The position numbers were made by a program, and so were the translations under genes. Source: Symsagittifera roscoffensis (Eukaryota; Xenacoelomorpha; Acoela; Convolutidae). Taken from it: DNA of 64,000 nt. This document shows, one piece after another, positions 33,974-43,484 of this stretch. The stretch spans positions 51,814,514 to 51,878,513 of the forward strand of contig NC_087070.1 of NCBI RefSeq assembly GCF_963678635.1, given 5' to 3'. The notes under the pieces are model-generated. The model ran no database searches. It was not told where the DNA came from and saw only the letters and a list, made by a program, of their open reading frames with translations. The first letter of the stretch is position 1. Every line of letters begins with the position of its first letter.

Positions 33974-35240
33974 ATGGCAGATCGATTTTGGAAGTCCATG
34001 CCCGCGGATCTGAAGAGGCCCACGCTTGATGAATTATACAGACGCTTGAGGGACCTGGTTTGTACCCAAGTGGATGAAAGAATGGCAGTGATGCTGAACG
34101 CCATCCTTCAACTGGAAGAGCAGGGTGAATGCAGGGAGTCTGTAACAGAAGCGGTTTTAATGGTCGACTACACCACTGATGGCATATCCAACCAAGAGCA
34201 GACCAGATGGCTGTCCTGGAATGTGGATGGAGGGGTGAGAGGATTCGACTTGGCAAGGAATCCTGGCTTGAGTAACGACACCGAGTACGGCGCAGGGGAG
34301 TTCCCACTACCTACCAGACCATCGGCAAGGTCAGCGTTCCAGACCACGAGTAAGCCACCCTCTATGACGCGAGCGCAGCAAACGGAAGAGGCGTATCCTG
34401 ACCTCAGTAGTCTGAAAAGAGAACTTGAGAGGACACAAAGGGACCAGAACAAGGCGAATCTTGACCGGGATCAGGCGAAGCTCGAGAGGAATCAAGCAAA
34501 TTGAAAGCGACCAAGCGCGGCGGGAACTCGATATTCTGAAGGCCGAGCACCAGCAAGAACAAAGGGTGCGAGAGAATGCGGCGAATTGCGAACAGCTAAA
34601 GTCGGAACTTGAGAAAATCCAGCGCCGACAACGAGAGCTCGACATGCAAAAGGGAGCCAGGGCCAAGGAGCGAACGGCCGCCGGTTCGAGGCCAGAGACA
34701 CGTATGGAGGTGGATGAGGCTCCCAGATCGAAGGGACGGTTTAACCTAGACCGCGCGGCTAGAGAACACATGAACGAAGGGTTGGAGGTATGGATACCGA
34801 CTGAGTCAACGTCCTCCATGCGTGGTTTAGAGACACAACTGATACGCCCATTGATGGACGTAGCACTGCCGGGGTATACTCCGAGTTCAACCCCGAGCGG
34901 CAGTCAGGTGAGCGGGAGCTCTTCGCGTCTGAAAGAATTGAATGAGAGGCTACAGCTGAGAAATCGTGAGAGTCCAGCCAGAGTGGAGTTACCCCCGACT
35001 TGGAGGGAGCAACCGGTCAGGAGTGTGGTAATCGCAAGTTACAAGAAGAACACGGAGGGCAGATACCACAGGCACAACCGCATGGATTGGAACACAGCAC
35101 AAAGAGCCAGGAGGGATTGCTTCCATGACGCGACTTGGGTGGAATACTATACGCAGCCACGTGTGCCGGATGGTACGGTCCACCTAATCATAGGGGACAG
35201 CCTGCTGCGGGTGCTGACCCGGATTCAGTCGCATTAGCAG
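33974..35240 (+). pseudogene. Element C accessory region 1: coiled-coil N-terminal part
   Basis: Fossil coding sequence. The first 110 residues (from MADRFWKSMP) are a helical domain I do not recognise. They are followed by a Ser/Pro-rich stretch and a long coiled coil (for example ANLDRDQAKLERNQAN and CEQLKSELEKIQRRQRELD) that carries a repeated Asp/Gln/Arg heptad pattern. The downstream end (about 35050-35240) is basic and leads into the SGNH-like region with GTVHLIIGDSLLRVL. The layout resembles a structural or nucleic-acid-binding protein joined to an esterase-like domain. The region is broken. Confidence 0.6.
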
Positions 35241-36239
35241 ACTGGGATCTTGAGTTTCTCTGGAGCTGCAATGCCACAGATATTGGCATCACTCGAGATG
35301 CTAGGGATGGCAAGAATATACACGGTAACTCTAACGATCGGGACTATTGACGTGTCCAGAGGGGAGTGAAGGAAAGTCATGAGGCTACATGACAAAATGA
35401 GATGTATCCTTGAGGAGTTACGGATTCAAATGGATCCTGCCATACTCACAGTTTGTACCATCTCTTACAATATGAAGGCTGACCAACACGCGATGGAGAT
35501 GAATACAAAAGTACGAAACCTGAACGAAGTAGTCAGGCAAATACATCAGAGGAGTGTCCTTCCCATTGGATTGCTGGATGTAGCCGAGCAAATGGAGCGA
35601 GCCTTCCCCGACGATGCATCCTCAGATGGAATCCATTTTGACAGGCCTAGGGGAGTGGAATGGTTGAACGACATTTTCCAAAGGCACATAAATGCATTAG
35701 AGGCAGACCTGCTTGAGACGGCCCAATTCACATTCGGTCCACCTCCAAATCCCCCTTTCCTTGCCTCAAGAACCCTATCCAGTCGCCTGGGGGCAGGGGT
35801 CGATTCTAGAGACAGCTCGAGAAGTAGCCGGACTAAATTACCGGGTTCCGCACCGATGGAGGCCGAGGAAGCAACGTCACCAACGCCCCAGAGTTCGGTA
35901 GTGTCCTCGGTGGTAGTGGTAGAGAGCAAGAGGGTGGAGAGACCGGCGGAGACAAGCCCGACGAGATATCTGGAGAAGGTAAAGGAGCTGGACCTGGAGG
36001 ATCTGGAGTGCAGGCAAGAGTTGGCGGAAGCTCTGGGCCTCGAGCGCGTGTCACACGAGGACTTAAGTAGACACCAATGCGTGGACTGGTTAAAAGCCCA
36101 CGAGACGCATTTCTCGAGGGCAAGAATGATGGAGACGGCTGATCTGACTTGGATTCCCATAAGATTGGTCATGGGACCGATCAACTACAGACCTCTCAAG
36201 TTGCTGGGGAGTCCGGGGCTCATAGTGGAGGCCCTTTAA
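35160..36239 (+). pseudogene. Element C accessory region 2: SGNH/GDSL-hydrolase-like domain
   Basis: Fossil coding sequence with the SGNH block order. Block I is HLIIGDSLLR (the G-D-S serine). A Gly-containing block II follows near 35265, then a strand like 'TVTLTIGTIDVSR' at the block III position near 35320, a middle strand AILTVCTISYNMK, and block V SSDGIHFDRPRGVEWLNDIF with the D-x-x-H pair. After it comes a Ser/Pro/Val-rich spacer and a helical C-terminus (ECRQELAEALGLERVSHEDL). SGNH enzymes are esterases or lipases. In retroelements their role is unknown, though membrane or lipid contact has been suggested for CR1 ORF1. The region is broken. Confidence 0.6.
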
Positions 36240-36349
36240 GCACCGAACTAGTATAGCCAGAATCAGGCTGGCGACTCCCGCGCAGTTGAGGGTAGTGGAC
36301 AAACTACTGGAACCAAGAGAAATTGAACTGCCAGATGCCGCTTATGAGG

Positions 36350-37590
36350 GACGAGATTGGCGGACGACCCGAGATATGGGAAACCCTGCGCGAATGCCCA
36401 ATTGGCCAAGACTTTAGCAGTTTATGACAGAGCAGATCCAGCTGCCGCAAGGGTGATCATCGTGGCGGGATCGGACTTCGAGGGAACGTCTCCCAAGTTG
36501 TTCTGGCCGGAGACCTTGATATACTCGCTGCCAAGGGCTGAATTGAACCAGATGTTAACCCTGGTGGTTGCGATAAAATCAGAAATGCCTTGCGAGCCAG
36601 AGCTACTACTGTTTGCAGGAATGAATGGCCACTGCTTGCGACTGGGTTTCTTGAGCAACTCAAGGGCGATGAGCCTGCGCCAAGGAAAATTTAGGAAGCT
36701 ATCCAGACGTTGTTTGCGGCGATGAATGAGGTGCAGTAAAACGTCACTTCCCGATTTGGATCCAAGACAAGAGTGGTATTCACGACGTCCCCCGGGTACG
36801 CGAGCATGCCTCCTGCTCTGCATTTTGTATATGCGGTTTTGATCTTAATAGCCTTAAATGGAATGCATGGCGGATCCTGATGGCAGCTCCCAATCGAGAG
36901 TTGGAACCGACGAACTTGAGGCTTCGCAAGTCAGAACTGGCGGCGGCGTATGTGGATGTGTCCCACGCCTTGAGGGGCTTCTATGAATTAGCAGATATCC
37001 TCATTGTTTTGGATGAAGTCCTCTTGCTAGAAATATCGAATTTCGCCAGACAACTCAAGTTCAGTCCGGCTATAGGGGATGACCACCCAATAATAAGTCA
37101 CTTGACGGCCAGCTTGTGGTTCCGAAGTATGGATTTGACCATCACGAGCTCCACCAGCAAGTCAAGGGGACCAAGTAACGAGAGAAAAAATTTGGCTGCG
37201 ACCGAGGTCACCATCGGGGGATTCTGGAGGGAGCACGCGAAAGGCGAGCTGAGGACAAGAAATGATCACGAGATTCTCAAGTTCTTGAGTCCTTGTTGGG
37301 AGAAGGAATTCATGGCTGGAGTGTTTAGTGCTAAAGAGACCATTTTCGGGGCCTTTGTACAAGAAATACTGAGCATATCCATAAGCCTTTTGTTGGCCCT
37401 GTACCTAGTTTACCCGAGGTACCTATTCAACATGGGTCCAGCGTATATGTTCAGACGGATTGATGGATATCTGGCACTGGTGCTCCTGACCCATGGTGAG
37501 CTGGTGCCATTTCATCGGCTGACGAAATATGGGGAGCCCCTTGTCGATGGGGAAGATCCACTCGAGCATAGACACCTACTTGTATAACTG
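36350..37590 (+). pseudogene. Element C accessory region 3: second possible SGNH-like protein
   Basis: Fossil coding sequence. Parts read RVIIVAGSDFEGTSPKLFW, then ELLLFAGMNGH, then RVVFTTSPGY, and later SNFARQLKFSPAIGDDHPII and LWFRSMDL. A first strand with G-S-D, a middle G-M-N-x-H and a late D-D-H-x-I would suit a distant SGNH-type hydrolase, but this is weak. The end (37330-37480) has a hydrophobic segment ILSISISLLLALYLVY that may be a membrane span. I do not recognise the protein as a whole. It is broken. Confidence 0.4.
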
Positions 37591-38530
37591 TGCTGCGGGA
37601 CTGAAGACGCTGCTGGTGGAATATCTCCTGATGCAGAATCGACATATGACTGGCGAGGAGAAGAACCCGAAAACGAAAGATGAATGGAGACAGATGAATG
37701 GTGGCATACCTCTGTTGTTAGACCTGAGCCTGGCGATGAGATCGGACCCAATGGGAATAATCCAGGGGCTGGAGGAGGTCGTAACTTACATTTACGGACC
37801 AGCAGTAACATACGCGTTTCCGGATCCTCTAGTGGCGGCTTACCGCAACTCTGTGGCACACTTGAGCCTGATAAGTGTGTTGGATGGGACGGCAATCAAC
37901 TGGTGTCAGCAAGAGGTGCTGAGAGCGCAAATGAGTAACACGGTACTCTTTGGAAAAGTGAAAGATCCCGAGTTGGTGGTATATAACTTCCGGGGGCAAC
38001 TGCAGTGCAGGATGGGGGGAAAACGTGAAGGCCCCATCGAGACTTATCCCAAGTTCTGGAACTTGAATCACCTGACGGCGAGTGGACAAGAGATCTTGAG
38101 AATTCCCGCATGGAAGAAAAGCTTCGAGTTGGTGAAAAGGGAGCTAGAAGCGATACTAGAGAAGGAAATCTTGCCAGCAACCATTCCCGAGTTCCCAACG
38201 GTCAGGAGAATGAGCCTGGGAATAAATAGTTCCCTGGTGGTCACATCCCTGTTCACGAGAGCGGCGGCGGAGAGGCAGCAAAGGGAATTCACCGATGGCT
38301 GGGACCCCCTATTCATCGGCTATACCGCAGCGGTCTATTTCCACACCTGTGATATAAAAATAAACTCATGGACGACTCAAGCGAAGAAGATGAGAGGCTC
38401 AATGCCCCCAAAATTCGAGAAGAAGAAAGCATGGATGAGACTCTCAGTGAGGCAGGAGAGGAGATGGAAGTGGGAAACACGCCGGAACCAAAACAAGTGG
38501 AGGAGGATTTCAGCGCCCAAAAACTGTTGA
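37529..38530 (+). pseudogene. Element C accessory region 4: unrecognised ORF
   Basis: An open stretch of 333 codons overlapping the end of region 3 in another frame. It contains AAGLKTLLVEYLLMQNR, IQGLEEVVTYIYGPAVTYAF and SVAHLSLISVLDGTAINWCQ. The last third becomes very basic (RRWKWETRRNQNKWRR), which is probably a shadow frame rather than protein. No family is recognised and no Cys/His pattern is seen. Confidence 0.4.
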
Positions 38531-40100
38531 AAGATCTGAGCGGAGAGGACTGGGCAGACACTGCCACGCCACCTCTGACCTCATCCCCTCGCAAGAACCT
38601 GGAGTTACCGCTGACGAGCGAGACTTCCAACATGGGAATGATACTCGTGAGTGCCCAAGAGAGTGAGAAGAATACCTTTGGAGGAAACAAGACCATGTTC
38701 CTAGGGACTCTGGATGAGGAGGCTTGGCGAGAATTCTTGAGAGAGTTTAATCGAGAGGCGAATAGCGAGATCACATTAGACAATTTCAAAGAAGAACTGT
38801 GGAACACGGTGGTGAAGTTTGGGGAACCTGTCCTGATGGCAATTGGTCCGGATGAAAAAGCAAGAGGAGAGCTGCTGAGCAAGATGGTCGAATTGAGAAA
38901 GGCGCAACCGAAGACCAAAGAAGATGAATGTAAAAGACAGCTCTACTCTGAAACAAAAAACTGTCGATAAAATGGTTGAAGGTGTAAGGCGGTATAAGGT
39001 TGAAGTTAGTAATATAATTAAAAGTACTGATATCCTTAAGGCTCGAGCAGGGGGGAGGCAAGAGTTGGAAGGGTTGGATGGAGACAAAGAGGTCGAATCA
39101 GTGATGCCCCCAAGTAAAGACGTGAAGTCTCGTAAGAGAAAGAGAGAGGTAGAAGGGTTAGGTAGTCCTTCGGCGGACGCAGTCACAGAGAGAAACCTGA
39201 GAGAGACGGCTCCCATGGTTCTGGCACGGTGGAAGACAGCAGCCTACAAGAGTAGCTCCGAACCAAGGAAATTTCTCGAGGTAGAAAAAGAGATGGAGGT
39301 TTCCACCAACTCGACAACGGAAGAAGACTTCAGGCCCCAGAGGACGAATATGAAAAGAGGTTCGACGAGCGGGCAGACATGGGAAGTGGATGTTGGCAAA
39401 GAGTGGGTCTCAAATGAACACCAGGCCACTGGGAAGCAAGTAACTAGTGATCCTATTGAGAAGAAAAAAACGAGGAACACCTCCCGGCCGTGGTGGGTGG
39501 CCCTGGAGATATTGAAGGAACTGGAAGACTGCCTAAAGAAACTCGACAGTGGAGTGTCACGCAAGCGACGCAACTGGGCTACCCAGCAGATTAACAAATT
39601 AGAATTGGGGAGCCAACTGAAGAGAACTTGGCAGAACTTGTTAAAGGATCATTTTGAAGAAGCGATGAGGACATCCTCATCGACGTCGTCGTTGATGGCG
39701 AATCCCTTCGTTAGAACAGCGGGACAACTGATGTTCGCGTGGAGCCTGGTGGGAATAGAATTAGAAACGCTGACCTTGCATGACAAGTTGAAATTGGGTG
39801 GAAAAAATCTAGAAGTATATCAGACATTGATGCAACACATTGCTAGGGATAAATCAGGCTTGATTCTGGCAAGGCGGAAAGACGCTACTTGTTTCTTGAG
39901 GTGGATAATGTCGGTGATGACCGACAGTACCATCCTAGCATGTCAACAAAGAGCAATCGGAAGTAAGACATTGGAAAGGAGAATCTCAGCAGTCATCTTG
40001 AATGTATACCAGAGTACTGGGATAGAAAAAGAGGATGGTTTCAGGCAGTCTCTAGAGAGCCACAGAAAGTTAGACGAGATACGGAGATTCTACAACTAGA
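38360..40100 (+). pseudogene. Element C accessory region 5: acidic then basic protein
   Basis: Fossil coding sequence in two overlapping frames. The first part (38368-38970) is acidic (DDSSEEDERLNAPKIREEES, with many Glu). The second (38924-40099) is Lys/Arg-rich with a nuclear-localisation-like KSRKRKREVEG, then a helical region (ALEILKELEDCLKKLDSGVS) and a compact C-terminal half with several Trp and Cys (TCFLRWIMSVMTDSTILACQ). It may be a nuclear protein. No domain is recognised. Confidence 0.4.
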
Positions 40101-41600
40101 AATTTGAGGAGGGGCACGACGTACACCGTAACTTGGCCTCGTCAGGAGAGTACTCGAAACCCAATAAGAAGGGAGAATATCAGTACTTGTCTGGAGAAAT
40201 GAGGATGGCGACAACCTTTCTTGGATTCGGATGCCGAAGGCGCTCACAGGAACTACGAGGTAGCGGAGCTACTAAAGTTTTGGACAGAGAAGATAGTGGA
40301 AATAGACACAGTAGAGAGGGAGAGACCGAGCTAGGGCTTGATTCTCGAGAAAACACCAGAGGTGATAAGCGTGCCGCGCTCAAGTAAAAGAGTCGAGCTA
40401 AAGATGGGTAACGGGAACGGCATGTTAGTCGCAAATCTGGGAGTGGTGTGGAAATTGCTAAGGCCCTCCTGGTGCCCACTTCCCCACGCGAGCCTGATCG
40501 AGGAAGTCTCGGAGCGAGTGAGGTTAGCACCAACGGAGGACGAAGATCTGGCAATATTGAGTATATTGCACAAGCTGATCTTGCCTCAGGTGAAGGAGTC
40601 AGGCGAAGCGACGAGTAAACTAGGGTCGGCGAAGAAGATGGAGCCGGGTAGTTGTCTTTATTCGACTGTGATGGACGGTCATGCGTTAGGATACAATCCT
40701 TCCAAAAAGAAGATCTAGTCACTTGGTTTGAAGATATCACAGAGAGGGAGAAGAGTGAAGTACAGATAGTGGCTGAGTGTTACGCGAGTACCACTGTGAA
40801 TATAGCAACAGCTCTGGGATTCTTCTCAAGGATGTGCAGTCTGCAGTCACTGGAGAGGCTAGAGTCTGAACACCATTTGGTCACCGCGTTGAGCGTGGAG
40901 TCATGGCCCGGGGTGTTGCAGGTAACCCAGAAACACATCAAAAGCTGGAAGGTCGGACTTGAGGCGGAAATGGGATTTCCTATGAGCGAAGCCTATGGCC
41001 TACCTCTAAATGCGAAGTCCCTAGTGGGGTCAGTGATGGCCAACCTATGCGGCAGCCACTACCCATTGCACATGGCGATGGTGGAGGCATCCAGCCAAAG
41101 GGTATTAATAGACAAGGCCTTCTCAGTGCCCAAGTGCGTAAGATTGGCTCGGATGTCGCATCACTCAAACAGGTTATTGAGAAAAATCCGAGGAACAGTG
41201 CCGAGAGAGCAGAGGGATGACTTGAGGGAGACAAAACGTGATCGGGAAACCGATGGGTGGTGCTCGAAATGTGGAGGAGAACGATACGATACACGAGAAG
41301 ATGATGGAACATGAACCTCTCCTAGAAGCCTCGGGAGAGCGCAACCTTAGGAGTATTGAAATCACACATGGTGAATATCCATGCCACTGTCTGGCACAAA
41401 CGGTGTGGTATTCGGATCACGCAAACCTCTGCCTGGTATGGGATGCAGGAGCAAAGGGAATGGATGCGGTCCTATGAACAGCTGAAAGCCTGGGAAGAGA
41501 TCGTGATTAGCTCCGATGATGAAGAGGCACTGTTGAAACAGATTACGGTGTCAAGTACGTCTGGGTCTGGTACCTCGAAGGCGATGAACGCGAGATGAGC
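40100..41600 (+). pseudogene. Element C accessory region 6: terminal protein with zinc-finger-like end
   Basis: Fossil coding sequence. The middle (40730-41200) reads ITEREKSEVQIVAECYASTT through GFFSRMCSLQSLERLESEHH and HHSNRLLRKIRGTVPREQRD, a mostly helical domain of unknown type. Near 41260-41430 the frames hold a WCSKCGGE pair and a later block with spaced His (SHMVNIHATVWHKRC), which together look like a C2H2-type finger at the end of the protein. No further assignment is possible. The region is broken. Confidence 0.4.
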
Positions 41601-42038
41601 AGGTGGCTCAATGGGAAATTCTAGAGTCTTGAGTCTTGACAGGGAAGAAGAGAGCAGAGGGTGCACTTGGGTGAAATCTCGGTTCACGAAAAAGAAGTTT
41701 TAACAAATGAGATATTGTTATTGATATGTTATATGTATTATATAAATCAAAAAGCCTCATGACAATTTCCTGATTGAATAGGACAAAAGAAATTTTAAAT
41801 TACTAGCTTAAAAAGCAAAAATTCAATGTTGCAGGTGTGTGCAGATTTTGATTGCTATTCAGCGATAGTGTGAAAAATTTATATGGTTGTGAATTTTGGG
41901 GTGTAGATAAACTTAAGTCTGCTGCAAACTTCTGTAAATGACCACTGGCACTGTACCTTGAGCAACACTCGGTTTTCCTGGGATTCACTGACAGACAACA
42001 GCACGCGATGAGGACATCGATCTTGAGTCCGGGGAGTA
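41601..42038 (+). other. Element C 3' untranslated part and polypurine-like stretch
   Basis: AT-rich sequence between the last accessory coding region and the 3' LTR. The last bases before the LTR, 'cttgagtccggggagta' (about 42022-42038), are purine-rich and sit where a polypurine tract primes plus-strand DNA. Nothing else is seen. Confidence 0.5.
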
Positions 42039-42599
42039 TGTGCCAGTCGGTCATATCTGGGAGTTTGACCTTGATGGATACGAAATACGTAGTTTTGGGA
42101 TGAAGTTTAATTTTTCAAAAATTCGAATTGAGCCTGTCATGCTCAACTTTCTCGCGACAACTGAAAACATCAGAAATAAAATCAGAACGACCGAATTGCA
42201 ATTGCGAAAAATTGGCAGAAAAAAACAGCGGGAAATTGCTATTCGCAATTTCCGAGATTCTAGTAAAAAAAACACGAGAGTAGAGCTGTCCTATCTTGAT
42301 ATAGGAGACAGAGCAATCAAGAGAGCAGATCGAAATCCAACTGAACCAGAGTGAACCTTCAGTGGAAAGGTGGACAACTGAACTCTCCCAACGGTTCAGA
42401 CCCCAAAATTATATTCTCAAGTTAAAACTCATTTCCTTTGATTGAAATTCATTGATAGCAAACTTCTCAAGTTATTTTCAATCGTATTTATGCTAGAGTT
42501 ACTAATTAACTTAATTACTCTAATTCTCAAGTGTGCTGCTATGTGAGTACCTAATTTAATTTTCCCGAGTGTATTTTGTGATAGTTATGTTGAGATAAG
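42039..42599 (+). repeat. 3' LTR of element C
   Basis: Direct copy of 21438-21998, about 96 percent identical by my count (about 21 differences in 561). It begins TGTGCC after a purine-rich stretch. The two copies part company after 'gttgagata'. Confidence 0.85.
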
Positions 42600-42639
42600 G
42601 CGAGTTTTAGGTTGATCCATCTGAAATGGATCAAAGTTC

Positions 42640-43390
42640 CACTGTCCAAAAAAAAGTAACTTAACGGATTGTTCCGACCCTGTTTTTAACGGCGTTCGTG
42701 TATTTTGGGTATTTTGAGACCTAAGTATGGGGACGTTCTTATTTTCTAGAGTGGGTGTATTTTGGTAGTGGCCTTTAAGCTGTAACGGGTTTTAGTCTCA
42801 TGTCGCAAGTGAACCGAATTGGCTCCGACCGTTTTGAGGTAGAAAAACACAAGAGATAGTGTCCCTGACTCCTGAGCCAATGGTTATAGGGCCTATTTTT
42901 CTTAAGCCTCATATGTGACCGAAGTAGACGAATGTTACATTTCTTAAAACTATGAGACATAGGTGATAGATGTTCATAGATTCTCCTAAATATTATTTGC
43001 TCTAATATTTTCGAAAATATACAAAGAAGGGAGACGGGTCTATAATTTTCAATGTCATTTTTATCGTCTCTGTTATGAATTGGGCTGATTATAGCTGCTT
43101 TCCAGTAGCCTGGAGAACGCCTAGTTTAAATAATTTTAGAAAATATTTGATGGATAGAATGAGACAGAGATGCTTGTGTTTTAGTGAAAAGTACTGGCGA
43201 TAAATCGTCGGGGCCTTTACTTTTATTTGTGTTCAACGATTGACATATTTCACGTATCTCGAGCTCAGTAAAACTAATTGTATCAAGGACTTTATTAGAA
43301 TCAGGTTTGGGTGGTTCTGAAAACGTACACGATTCAATGTACACAGAAGTGAAAAATTTCGACAAATTTGTTTGTGCATATTGTCAAGTT
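42640..43390 (-). mobile_element. CR1-like LINE reverse-transcriptase fragment (L4)
   Basis: Minus-strand LINE piece reading from about 43390 downward: NLSKFFTSVYIESC, then LEIREICQSLNTNKSKGPDD (the first RT block, K-x-x-G-P-D-x), then in another frame SPGYWKAAIISPIHNRDDKN and IENYRPVSLLCIFSKILEQI (RT block 2), and weaker matches to about 42790. Frames shift near 43125 and 42955. It is truncated at both ends, stopping well before the catalytic motifs. It abuts the 5' end of the glomulin-like gene. Confidence 0.8.
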
Positions 43391-43451
43391 GGCCCAAGTT
43401 TCGTTACGAAACGGGAAACTGAAATTTTCAGTGATTTTTTTTGAACTGTTG

Positions 43452-43484
43452 GTATGTTTTGTTTCTATGAATTTACAGATTGCT
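43452..43484 (+). promoter_or_regulatory. 3' splice acceptor six bases before glomulin-like ATG
   Basis: The sequence 'ctatgaatttacag' followed by ATTGCT and ATG. The AG ends at 43478. A GT lies only 27 bases upstream, too short for a normal intron, so the donor would be farther away or on a spliced leader. Confidence 0.45.

Larger units (their letters stand above)
21438..42599 (+). mobile_element. Giant Ty3/gypsy-type LTR element C, about 21.2 kb
   Basis: Two direct copies of about 561 bp (21438-21998 and 42039-42599), both starting TGTGCC, flank about 20 kb. Between them lie a leader (21999-25124), gag (25125-26870), protease (to about 27880), RT, RNase H, a long acidic linker and integrase (to 32678). 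After these come a macro-domain-like ORF (32688-33503) and about 8 kb of further coding sequence (33869-41600). The two LTRs differ at about 21 positions, roughly 4 percent, which means a fairly recent but not new insertion. Ty3/gypsy elements are mostly 5-10 kb, so this one is exceptional. Giant Gypsy elements are known, such as Ogre in plants and Burro in planarians. It looks broken, with on the order of ten breaks. I found no clear target duplication. Confidence 0.82.

Noticed and set aside
33869-41600. Envelope gene in element C
   Set aside because: No signal peptide, furin-like site, fusion peptide or terminal membrane anchor is seen. One hydrophobic stretch near 37370 is not enough.
21433-42605. 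Target-site duplication around element C
   Set aside because: The five bases before the 5' LTR (atctt) are not found after the 3' LTR, and the right LTR edge lacks a clear TG...CA end.
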